Shown here: in pieces, positions 7,447 through 13,862 of the stretch | Layout of the letters: each line of letters starts with the position of its first letter | How positions within the stretch are numbered: position 1 is the first letter of the stretch | Assembly (NCBI GenBank): GCA_903924185.1 | Contig: CAIYAN010000307.1 | Location: forward strand, 1-17,229 | Reading direction: 5' to 3' | DNA: 17,229 bases | Origin: an uncultured Opitutia bacterium | GTDB lineage: Bacteria; Verrucomicrobiota; Verrucomicrobiia; Opitutales; UBA953 | Notes under the pieces: model-generated | What the model was told of the DNA's origin: nothing | Database searches by the model: none | What the model saw: only the letters and a program-made list of their open reading frames with translations | Position numbers and translations under genes: made by a program

Positions 7447-7944
7447 ATGGCTGCTGTCAAACTCCAGAAAGAATCCAACCCCATCGTCACATTGCTCTCG
7501 TTGATGGGCGTCACGCTCATCACCTTGATTATCATGTACGCGGGCCTCCCAGGCACGGGTTTCCATGGCCTCAAGGCGGGCGTACATTTCGATATGGAGA
7601 CGGGCTTCGAGGACGCCCGTTTTATGGATAATCGTATTATCTGCGAGTCCAAGGATGCCTTGAAGGATATCCGGGCGGCCCTCGTCGCGGTGAAGTCCGA
7701 TTATCCGACCGCCCGCGTCACGCTTAGCCTCGAGAACTACGCTGCGGGTTATAAGTTCAAGGTACGCTACGTCACTTACTACGCCCAGCGTTTGAACCTC
7801 TTCGATAAGGGGAAACTTTTCCGCCGTGGCTCGGAAGTCGGCGACCCCGACCTCGATGCCGAGGTGAAGGCGAAGGACGACGAATTGGAAGCCGCGATCC
7901 GCAAGGCCCTCGAGACTTATTTCAAGTCCAAGGGAGCGCAGTAA
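7447..7944 (+). CDS. Membrane-anchored protein of unknown function
   Basis: A 165-residue protein I do not recognise. Residues 12-32 form one strongly hydrophobic segment (IVTLLSLMGVTLITLIIMYA), with a lysine-containing N-terminal flank, so it is probably a single-pass anchored protein with the remainder exposed outside the cytoplasm. The soluble part is mixed alpha/beta with a strand-rich middle (TARVTLSLENYAAGYKFKVRY) and a charged, helical C-terminus (DAEVKAKDDELEAAIRKALE). Small size, one N-terminal membrane segment and a periplasmic domain recall ExbD/TolR-like proteins, but I see no diagnostic motif. It follows the propeller protein by 56 bases on the same strand, so it may be in the same transcript. 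A bidirectional terminator follows. The start at 7447 was chosen over 7423 because it directly precedes the conserved-looking anchor. Confidence 0.65.
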   Translation: MAAVKLQKESNPIVTLLSLMGVTLITLIIMYAGLPGTGFHGLKAGVHFDMETGFEDARFMDNRIICESKDALKDIRAALVAVKSDYPTARVTLSLENYAAGYKFKVRYVTYYAQRLNLFDKGKLFRRGSEVGDPDLDAEVKAKDDELEAAIRKALETYFKSKGAQ

Positions 7945-7975
7945 TTCCCCGGACGGCCGCGCCATTAGCCCAAGG

Positions 7976-8004
7976 AAAAGGCCCGGATTTCTCCGGGCCT
8001 TTTT
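7976..8004. terminator. Bidirectional intrinsic terminator
   Basis: AAAAGGCCCGGA and TCCGGGCCTTTT form a perfect 12-bp stem with a TTTC loop. The right arm ends in a T-run for the plus strand, and the A-run at the left provides one for the minus strand. It separates the plus-strand membrane-protein gene from the minus-strand tRNA-His gene. Confidence 0.93.
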
Positions 8005-8012
8005 GCTGAAAG

Positions 8013-8090
8013 TGGGGTGATTGAGGGGACTTGAACCCCCGACCCCTGGTACCACAAACCAGTGCTCTAACCAACTGAGCTACAACCACC
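8013..8090 (-). tRNA. tRNA-His (anticodon GUG)
   Basis: The minus strand folds into a complete tRNA. The acceptor stem GTGGTTG pairs with CAATCAC with one G-T wobble. The D arm is GCTCAGTTGGTTAGAGC, the anticodon stem CTGGT/ACCAG encloses loop TTGTGGT with anticodon GTG (bases 8053-8055), and the T arm is GGGGG-TTCAAGT-CCCCT with an imperfect last pair. The extra G at position -1 (base 8090) opposite the C73 discriminator (base 8016) is the identity signature of tRNA-His. A 3' CCA is genome-encoded at 8013-8015. Confidence 0.97.
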
Positions 8091-8118
8091 GTTCAGTCTT
8101 CCTTGCGGAAGGGTGTTA

Positions 8119-8147
8119 ACTGCAGGTTAAACGGCCTCGTCTGTCAA
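8119..8147 (-). promoter_or_regulatory. Possible sigma-70 promoter for tRNA-His
   Basis: Read on the minus strand, TTGACA (8142-8147) is a perfect -35 hexamer, followed after 17 bases by TGCAGT (8119-8124), a weak -10. Transcription would begin near 8112, giving a leader of about 22 bases before the tRNA. The -35 and the spacing are good, the -10 is not. Confidence 0.4.
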
Positions 8148-8255
8148 TCTCTGACGAAAAGATGGCCAGCAAACGCCGATTATTGCGCCTCTGGGGAGAA
8201 TTCCTTCATTTGTTCTTCCCCTTTCCCAGCCCGCCCGCCTTTCTATTCTGACATC

Positions 8256-9443
8256 ATGCCTACGTTTACTGAAATTGGCCTCCCTGAGCCAGTCCTTCGC
8301 TCGCTCGCCGATTGCGGTTACGTGAACCCCACGCCCATTCAGGAGCAGGCCATCCCCGTGGTGCTTTCCGGTCGCGACCTCATCGGCGCTGCCCAAACCG
8401 GCACTGGTAAGACCGCCGCCTTTGCGTTGCCGACACTCGCTCGCCTCGGCCCCGCCGCCGGCAAGCCCCGCTGCCTCGTCCTTGTCCCAACGCGCGAACT
8501 CGCCGTGCAGGTCGACGAAAACTTCCAGAAGTACGGCAAGTATCTCGGCACCAAGACCGCATTGCTTTACGGCGGCGTCGGTTACGGCATCCAGGTCAAG
8601 GCACTCGAACAAGGCGTCGACGTCGTTATCGCCACGCCGGGTCGCTTGCTCGATCTTCATGAACAGAAGATTTTGGACCTGAGCTCTATTCAGGTGCTCA
8701 TCCTCGACGAAGTGGATCGCATGCTCGACATGGGTTTCATCGAAGACGTCACCCGCATTGTTCGCTACTGTCCGAAAGACCGCCAGACGTTACTCTTCTC
8801 CGCTACGGCCGATGAGCGCGTGGGTAAGATCGCTAGCTGGGCTTTGCGTGACCCCGTCACCGTCGACGTCCGCACCGGCCTCGGTGCCGCCGACACTGTC
8901 GAGCACGCCATCTACCCGGTCGATATCTTCCAGAAGTACGACCTCCTCTTGGCTTTGCTGGCGAAGAGCGGCTACAAGTCGGTCATCGTCTTCACCCGTA
9001 CCAAGCGTGATGCCGACCGCATCGCCGAGTGGATTGAAGGCCACGGTACCCCCGTCGCTACGATGCATGCCGATCGTTCGCAGACCGAGCGCGCCGCCGC
9101 CCTCGCCGGTTTCAAGTCCGGTAAGTTCACCATCATGGTGGCGACGGATATCGCCTCCCGCGGGCTCGATATCCGCGGCGTGACCCACGTTATTAATTAC
9201 AACGTCCCTGAGCATGCGGAGGATTACGTACACCGTATCGGCCGGACAGGTCGCGCTTCCGCCGAAGGCGAAGCCTTCACGCTATATTCGCCGGACGAGA
9301 TGCATCACCTTCAGCAAATTGAAATCCTGCTGGGTCGGGGCATCGAGCGTCGGAAACTCGAAGATTTCCGTTACTACTCGGAACCGCAGCTGACCCCGGG
9401 TGGCCCGAAGGCCGCGGCGGTCTCCCGCAAGCGTAACCGCTAA
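8256..9443 (+). CDS. DEAD-box-family ATP-dependent RNA helicase (RhlE-like), DEVD variant
   Basis: A 395-residue RNA helicase that unwinds or remodels RNA with ATP, probably in ribosome assembly or RNA decay. All core motifs are present in order: Q motif with Phe4 and Gln29, motif I AQTGTGKT (46-53), Ia PTREL (78-82), Ib TPGR (127-130), motif II DEVD (151-154), III SAT (182-184), V ATDIASRGLD (296-305) and VI HRIGRTGR (326-333). Motif II reads Asp-Glu-Val-Asp instead of Asp-Glu-Ala-Asp; both acidic residues that bind Mg-ATP are kept. The C-terminal tail after the helicase core is short and basic (SRKRNR). The start at MPTFTEIGL fits the family; an open N-terminal extension from 8103 resembles nothing. 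ribD follows 10 bases downstream, so the two are probably co-transcribed. Confidence 0.93.
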   Translation: MPTFTEIGLPEPVLRSLADCGYVNPTPIQEQAIPVVLSGRDLIGAAQTGTGKTAAFALPTLARLGPAAGKPRCLVLVPTRELAVQVDENFQKYGKYLGTKTALLYGGVGYGIQVKALEQGVDVVIATPGRLLDLHEQKILDLSSIQVLILDEVDRMLDMGFIEDVTRIVRYCPKDRQTLLFSATADERVGKIASWALRDPVTVDVRTGLGAADTVEHAIYPVDIFQKYDLLLALLAKSGYKSVIVFTRTKRDADRIAEWIEGHGTPVATMHADRSQTERAAALAGFKSGKFTIMVATDIASRGLDIRGVTHVINYNVPEHAEDYVHRIGRTGRASAEGEAFTLYSPDEMHHLQQIEILLGRGIERRKLEDFRYYSEPQLTPGGPKAAAVSRKRNR

Positions 9444-9453
9444 GCCGTCGCCG

Positions 9454-10533
9454 ATGTCGCCCGAGCCCCCGATGCGTCGAGCCTTGGAGCTCGCCCGGCA
9501 AGCCTGGGGGCGCACCCATCCTAATCCGATGGTGGGCGCAGTGCTTACCGAGGATGGCGTTATCGTCGCCGAAGGCTTTCATGCGAAGGCAGGGGCGCCG
9601 CACGCCGAGGTCATGGCGCTGCGCAATCTTGGGCGTCGTCCCAAGCCTGATGCTATTCTGCACGTCACTTTAGAGCCGTGCTGCACGCATGGCCGCACGC
9701 CGCCGTGCGTCGATGCCATCGTCGAGGCCGGTCTTCGTACGGTTGTGGTGGGTGCGCTGGATCCCAATCCCGCCCACGCCGGTCATGGGCTGGCGTTGCT
9801 ACGTTCGAAGGGGGTTTCCGTGGTCGAGGGAGTCCTCTCCCCCGACTGCACGGACCTTAACTTAATTTTCAATCACTGGATTGTCGCCCAGCGTCCACTG
9901 CTTGCCTTGAAGGTCGCGTCCTCACTGGATGGCCGCTTGGTTCCTGCGGATGGCATGTCGCCGTGGATCACGGGCGAGGCGGCCCGTGCCAACGTGCAAG
10001 AATGGCGGGCGCTTTTTCCGGCCATTGCAGTGAGCGTGGATACTTTACTGAAAGACAACCCGCGCCTGACCGCTCGGTTGCCCGAAGGCGAACGCTGCGG
10101 CATTCGCTTCGTCCTGGATCGGCATTTCCGTTCCGCGGGTAAGGCGGGATTAAATCTTTTCCGTGATGCCTATAACGACCGCACGATTGTGGTTGGAATG
10201 GAGAGTGCTGTCCGGACCGCCGACCTTCGTTGGTATGAAGCCGAAGGCGTGAACTACTGGTGTCTGCCCGGCGGCTCCGAGGACTTCTTGACGAACTGGA
10301 TCGCCCGCTGCGCGCTCGAGCAGGTCACGGGCGTCATGGTCGAGGCGGGTCCCCGCTTGGCGGCAGGTTTGCTGGAGGAGGGGCGGGTGGACTACCTGCT
10401 GGCCTATGTGGCTCCGATGTTCACGGGTAACCCCGACTCGCCAGTCTGGGCCTCCAGTGCGGTCGGTCAGCTTATCGACCCGCGGGTAGAGGTCTTTGGT
10501 CAGGATGCCCTCTACCGCGGTTATTTGGCCTAA
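9454..10533 (+). CDS. ribD: Riboflavin biosynthesis bifunctional deaminase/reductase RibD
   Basis: A 359-residue cytoplasmic enzyme catalysing two successive steps of riboflavin synthesis: deamination of the GTP-derived pyrimidine and NADPH-dependent reduction of its ribosyl side chain. The N-terminal cytidine-deaminase-like domain has the zinc site His50-Ala-Glu52 (PHAEVMAL) and Cys76/Cys85 in EPCCTHGRTPPC, plus the opening signature HPNPMVGAV. The reductase domain starts near residue 150 (ALKVASSLDGRLV, SPWITGEAAR, KDNPRLTARL) and continues to VMVEAGPRLAAGLLEEGRVD. Two positions differ from the usual reductase pattern: SVDT where VGxGT is common, and VEAG where VEGG is common. The start ATG at 9454 was preferred to 9472 because of length. 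No other rib gene and no FMN riboswitch is visible nearby. It sits 10 bases after the helicase gene. Confidence 0.93.
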   Translation: MSPEPPMRRALELARQAWGRTHPNPMVGAVLTEDGVIVAEGFHAKAGAPHAEVMALRNLGRRPKPDAILHVTLEPCCTHGRTPPCVDAIVEAGLRTVVVGALDPNPAHAGHGLALLRSKGVSVVEGVLSPDCTDLNLIFNHWIVAQRPLLALKVASSLDGRLVPADGMSPWITGEAARANVQEWRALFPAIAVSVDTLLKDNPRLTARLPEGERCGIRFVLDRHFRSAGKAGLNLFRDAYNDRTIVVGMESAVRTADLRWYEAEGVNYWCLPGGSEDFLTNWIARCALEQVTGVMVEAGPRLAAGLLEEGRVDYLLAYVAPMFTGNPDSPVWASSAVGQLIDPRVEVFGQDALYRGYLA

Positions 10534-10662
10534 GGCGGGCAGGGCGCGGGTCCGGTAGTCCCTTTTGCCGTCCCTAGGGGCCCAAGGACTTGTAGGGCAT
10601 TTTCAATACCTTTACGGCCTTTCAGGGGGGTCGTGGGGGTCGCTTGGCTCTTTTGGCTCGAC

Positions 10663-10683
10663 TTTTCAATGAAAACTTTCATT
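10663..10683. promoter_or_regulatory. Nested perfect palindromes in the phosphorylase-like gene leader
   Basis: AATGAAA-AC-TTTCATT (10668-10683) is a perfect 7-bp inverted repeat. It overlaps a second perfect one, TTTTCA-A-TGAAAA (10663-10675). The block lies about 65-80 bases before the start of the nucleoside-phosphorylase-like gene, a normal place for an operator. The A+T-rich palindrome stands out in G+C-rich DNA. No known regulator's site can be named with confidence. Confidence 0.45.
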
Positions 10684-10713
10684 AAAGGGAATCCGTCTCC
10701 CTTTCCCGAAGGG
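10684..10713 (+). promoter_or_regulatory. Two mutually exclusive hairpins in the phosphorylase-like gene leader
   Basis: AAAGGGA (10684-10690) pairs perfectly with TCCCTTT (10698-10704). The segment CCCTT (10699-10703) can instead pair with AAGGG (10709-10713). The two helices share the same central strand, so only one can form at a time. There is no T-run after either, so this is not a classical attenuator, but it could control access to the start region 33 bases downstream. Confidence 0.3.
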
Positions 10714-10745
10714 CGTCCTCCTAACCACTTTAACTCGAACCACTT

Positions 10746-12080
10746 ATGGCAGACAAAATTACGGATATCAGGAGGAAGGAAAAGCCTTCCTTCACGTCTC
10801 TCATCGAGAAGAAGCGCGATGGCGGCGAATTCTCTGCGGACGAGATCCGGCAGATCGTCGATTCCGTCATGGACTCGGAGATGCCCGAGGCGCAGCAAGC
10901 GGCCTTGGCGATGGCGATTTTCTTCCGGCAGATGTCGGCCCAAGAAACCGCCATGCTCGCCGAAGAGCTCCGCCTTTCTGGCGAAGTCATCGACCTCGAC
11001 CGCCTGACCCAGCCCAAAATCGCCAAGGTTTCGACCGGCGGCGTGGGTGACAAGACTTCGATGGTGCTCGGTCCGCTTGGTGCCGCCGCTGGCGTCATCA
11101 TGCCAGGCATGAACGGTAAGGACGAAGAGTTCTGTATCTCGACGGTCGAGAAGCTACGGTCGATCCCTGGCTTCAACGGCAAGGCCACGCTTGAGCAATT
11201 CCGCCAGCAGCTCGAGCGCGTGGGTTGTGCCATCACCGAACAGTGCAGTGACATCGCTCCGGCCGATGACCTGCTCTACACTTTGCGCCAAAAGACGGGC
11301 ACGATTCCTTCGTTGCCGCTCATCACTGGTAGCATCCTCTCTAAGAAGCTCGCCGAAGGCTGTGAAGGCCTCGTGATTGATGTGAAGTGGGGCAATGGTT
11401 CCTTCATCCGCGACCTCGAACAGGCCAAGCAATTGGCCCGTATCGTCACGCGGGTGGCCCGCTCGCTCAACCGCAAGTGCGTGGCCCTCGTCACCGATAT
11501 CAACCAGCCCCTCGGTGACTCCGTTGGTACGGGCCTGGAAGTCCTTGAAGCCGTCCGCTTGCTTAAGGGCGAAGGCCCCGAAGACCTGCAGGACCTCGTG
11601 CTCAAGCTGGGCATGGAAGTCGTGCGCCTCGCTGGCGTGGCTGGTTCGACCCTCTCGGCTAAGCAGACCGTCGAGAAGCACCTCAAGGATGGCTCGGCCC
11701 TAGAGAAGTTTAAGGCCATGGTCCGCGCCCAGGGCGGCAAGACCGATTGGATCGATGATCCCTCCAAGTTCCCGCACGCGAAGTTCATTCGCAAACTCCC
11801 AGCCCCGAAGCGTGGCTACGTCCACACCATCGACGCCGGCAAGATCGCTCAAGGCGTGCGTCTCTTGGCCACTCTCAAGGATGGCACGCTCGACCCATCG
11901 GTCGGCGTCACCGAGATCCGCAAGGTCGGCACGCAGGTCAAGCAGGGTGAGCCGTTGATCATGATTCATTACAACGACGAGGCCAAGGTCGACGCGGCGC
12001 TGCCGTATTTCCGTGACGCTTACCGCCTTGCGCCAAAGCGCCCGAATATTCCACCGCTCGTCGTTGAGCGCGTGGCCTGA
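10746..12080 (+). CDS. Divergent thymidine/pyrimidine-nucleoside phosphorylase homologue
   Basis: A 444-residue protein that aligns along its length with thymidine/pyrimidine-nucleoside phosphorylases, which split pyrimidine nucleosides with phosphate. Kept: STGGVGDKTS (96-105), Thr133, and the base-binding Arg181, Ser196, Lys200 (equivalent to Arg171, Ser186, Lys190 of E. coli DeoA). VIDVKWGNGSF (210-220), the hinge and the C-terminal domain are also normal. Changed: E. coli His85 is Val95, Ser113 is Asn123, and the signature SGRGLGHTGGTLDKLE reads NGKDEEFCISTVEKLR (123-138). The alignment through this segment needs no gap, and the alternative frame has a stop, so a frameshift is not the cause. 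It may have altered substrate use or reduced activity. Residue numbers for E. coli are from memory. The ATG follows an A/C-rich stretch without a Shine-Dalgarno sequence. A strong terminator follows. Confidence 0.85.
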   Translation: MADKITDIRRKEKPSFTSLIEKKRDGGEFSADEIRQIVDSVMDSEMPEAQQAALAMAIFFRQMSAQETAMLAEELRLSGEVIDLDRLTQPKIAKVSTGGVGDKTSMVLGPLGAAAGVIMPGMNGKDEEFCISTVEKLRSIPGFNGKATLEQFRQQLERVGCAITEQCSDIAPADDLLYTLRQKTGTIPSLPLITGSILSKKLAEGCEGLVIDVKWGNGSFIRDLEQAKQLARIVTRVARSLNRKCVALVTDINQPLGDSVGTGLEVLEAVRLLKGEGPEDLQDLVLKLGMEVVRLAGVAGSTLSAKQTVEKHLKDGSALEKFKAMVRAQGGKTDWIDDPSKFPHAKFIRKLPAPKRGYVHTIDAGKIAQGVRLLATLKDGTLDPSVGVTEIRKVGTQVKQGEPLIMIHYNDEAKVDAALPYFRDAYRLAPKRPNIPPLVVERVA

Positions 12081-12096
12081 GTCAGGTCGATTAGCT

Positions 12097-12136
12097 AAAC
12101 AAAAGAGCCGCGGAGAAATCCGTGGCTCTTTTGTTT
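12097..12136. terminator. Long bidirectional intrinsic terminator
   Basis: An 18-bp stem with one G-T wobble and a GAAA tetraloop, flanked by AAACAAAAG on the left and CTTTTGTTT on the right. It sits between the convergent phosphorylase-like gene (plus) and hydrolase gene (minus). The mirrored A- and T-rich flanks allow termination in both directions. Confidence 0.93.
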
Positions 12137-12182
12137 CAGCCTTCGCTTGGCCGCGTGCCGTCGGCGCCGAAGCGCGCATCGT

Positions 12183-12998
12183 TCATCTCAGAGGTATCGA
12201 GGCTTCGATGACCTGGTTGCCTTCGCGTCGGTAGCGTAGCAGCCACGCGTAGAGCTCGGGGGTACGGAGGTTGTCGGTGATGCCATGGCCCTTGCCCGCC
12301 AACAGCGTCAGCCTGACTTGCTTCGCCCCGGTGGACTTGAGCAGGCTGAGCATGCGCTCGGAGCGTTCAGATGGGACGATGTCATCCCGGTCGCCGTGGA
12401 AGATCCAGATTGGCAGCGGCGCGAGGCGCTTGGCCCACTCGGTGAGATCGGGCGATACGGCCTGGGGGCCGCCGAAGCCGAGGCCACCGGCGTGCGGGGC
12501 AAGGCCGGCGAAGCGCTCGGGGTGGGTGGAGCCCCAGAGCCAGGTGCCGAAGCCGCCCATACTATGACCGATGAGATATACCCGGCTTTGGTCGAAGGGC
12601 TGTTCCTTCACCAATTGCTTAAAGAGGACTTCGAGGTCTTCGGTGCGCCATTCATCTTTCTTGCCTGACTTATCGGGGGCGCACTGAGGTACGACGATGA
12701 GGAAAGGCTGTTCCGTCTGTTGATTGAAATACCTAATGGGCGGGGCGGACTTCAGTTGGGTCAGGTCAGTGCCTCGTTCGCCGGCGCCGTGGAGGAAGAT
12801 GATTAACGGAGTCTTGTCGGTCGCTTTGCCCGCGGCCGGGGCGGCGACTACATACTCGGGATTCAGGAACTTAGTCGCTGCCGCCGTGGCTTCTGGCAGA
12901 CGTCTCACCTCAATCTTCATCGGCTCAGCCAGGGCTCCCGAGGTCATGCATCCGAAGGTCGCTAACGACAGGATGAGTTGGGCGAAGGATCGGTTCAT
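12183..12998 (-). CDS. Secreted alpha/beta hydrolase (esterase/peptidase-like)
   Basis: A 271-residue serine hydrolase with an N-terminal signal peptide (residues 1-24, ending SGALA before EPMK). The alpha/beta-hydrolase landmarks are present: oxyanion-loop motif FLHGAGERGTD (69-78), nucleophile Ser146 in GHSMGG, acid Asp205 in HGDRDDIVP, and His238 in GKGHGIT. The layout matches the 'predicted peptidase/phospholipase-carboxylesterase' group with an HGAGERG loop. The natural substrate is unknown; an ester of a plant or algal polymer or a peptide is possible. A cysteine at residue 17 follows an imperfect lipobox, so I favour an ordinary signal peptide over a lipoprotein. The open frame extends upstream to 13340 antisense to lpxA, and that part is not coding in this frame. 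lpxA ends 80 bases upstream on the same strand. Confidence 0.87.
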   Translation of the reverse strand: MNRSFAQLILSLATFGCMTSGALAEPMKIEVRRLPEATAAATKFLNPEYVVAAPAAGKATDKTPLIIFLHGAGERGTDLTQLKSAPPIRYFNQQTEQPFLIVVPQCAPDKSGKKDEWRTEDLEVLFKQLVKEQPFDQSRVYLIGHSMGGFGTWLWGSTHPERFAGLAPHAGGLGFGGPQAVSPDLTEWAKRLAPLPIWIFHGDRDDIVPSERSERMLSLLKSTGAKQVRLTLLAGKGHGITDNLRTPELYAWLLRYRREGNQVIEASIPLR

Positions 12999-13078
12999 GG
13001 CAGTGAGTGGCTTGATGCCTAAGACGCTTAGCGACCGAGGGCGCGCCAGAAGGCTTTCATGCCGCCAGCCTAGGCGAA

Positions 13079-13855
13079 TTAGGCGAGGCCGCGCTTCGTG
13101 CCTTGGGCGAAGGTAACGAAGCTTTGGACGACCCGGGACGAGGCTTCGGGCAACGCTAGGGCCTTCTCGATGGCTTGGGCGGTATTGAGTCCGTCGCGGT
13201 AAAAGAGGCGATGCAGGCCCTTGGCCGTGGTGATCTCGTCGTCGGTGAACCCCGAGCGCTTGAGGCCGACGGCGTTGACCATCTTGGTCTCGCAGGGGTT
13301 GCCATCGGCGATGACGAACGGCGGGACGTCTTGCACGCACTTTGAGCAGGCCGCAACCATCGCATAATCGCCGATGCGACAGAACTGGTGAATGCCAGCG
13401 TTCCAGCCGATATTGACGTGGTCGCCAACGTGGACGTGTCCGGCCACGGCAGAGTGGCTCGAGACGACGAGGTGGTTGCCAATCACGCAGTCGTGCGCGA
13501 TATGCGAATACGCGAGCAGGGTGTTGTCGTCACCGAGGATGGTCCATTCGCCCTCCTGGGTGCCGAGGTGTACGCTGACGTATTCGCGGAAGGTGTTACG
13601 GGCGCCGACCTTGAGGCCGGGCTTGCCGGGGCGGGCTTTCAGGTCCTGCGTGCGGCCGCCGATAACGGCATACGGAAAAACTTCACAGTGGGGACCGAGT
13701 TGCGTGAAGCCCTCGACCGTGGCGTGGTGATGTAAGGTGCACCCGTCGCCCAACGTGACATCCGCGCCCACATAGGCGTACGCGCCAATCTTTACGCCTA
13801 CTCCAAGCTTCGCTCCAGCTTCGACGATGGCCGTGGGATGAATCTGGGCACTCAT
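13079..13855 (-). CDS. lpxA: UDP-N-acetylglucosamine O-acyltransferase LpxA
   Basis: A 258-residue cytoplasmic enzyme catalysing the first step of lipid A synthesis: transfer of a 3-hydroxyacyl chain from ACP to UDP-GlcNAc. The left-handed beta-helix hexapeptide repeats fill residues 1-185 (HPTAIVEAGAKLGVGVKIGA onward). The catalytic region is intact: His118 and His121 in AYSHIAHDC (His125 in E. coli is the base), His140 in AGHVHVG, and His156 in GIHQFC. The C-terminal helical domain (SGFTDDEITTAKGLHRLFYR) is normal. At the position of E. coli Gly173, a residue controlling acyl-chain length, this protein has Lys172 (CSKCVQDVPP). The start MSAQIHPTAI was chosen by family alignment. It begins 7 bases after the lpxC/fabZ stop, so the two form an operon. 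Confidence 0.96.
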   Translation of the reverse strand: MSAQIHPTAIVEAGAKLGVGVKIGAYAYVGADVTLGDGCTLHHHATVEGFTQLGPHCEVFPYAVIGGRTQDLKARPGKPGLKVGARNTFREYVSVHLGTQEGEWTILGDDNTLLAYSHIAHDCVIGNHLVVSSHSAVAGHVHVGDHVNIGWNAGIHQFCRIGDYAMVAACSKCVQDVPPFVIADGNPCETKMVNAVGLKRSGFTDDEITTAKGLHRLFYRDGLNTAQAIEKALALPEASSRVVQSFVTFAQGTKRGLA

Positions 13856-13862
13856 CCGGACT

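Noticed and set aside
9444..9453. FMN riboswitch before ribD
   Set aside because: Only 10 bases separate ribD from the helicase gene, too little for the aptamer.
11101..11165. Frameshift pair explaining the odd phosphorylase signature loop
   Set aside because: The alignment through this segment is ungapped, and the alternative frame I tested meets a stop codon within seven codons.
12999..13340. N-terminal extension of the hydrolase frame
   Set aside because: It overlaps lpxA in another frame and would bury the clear signal peptide starting at 12998.
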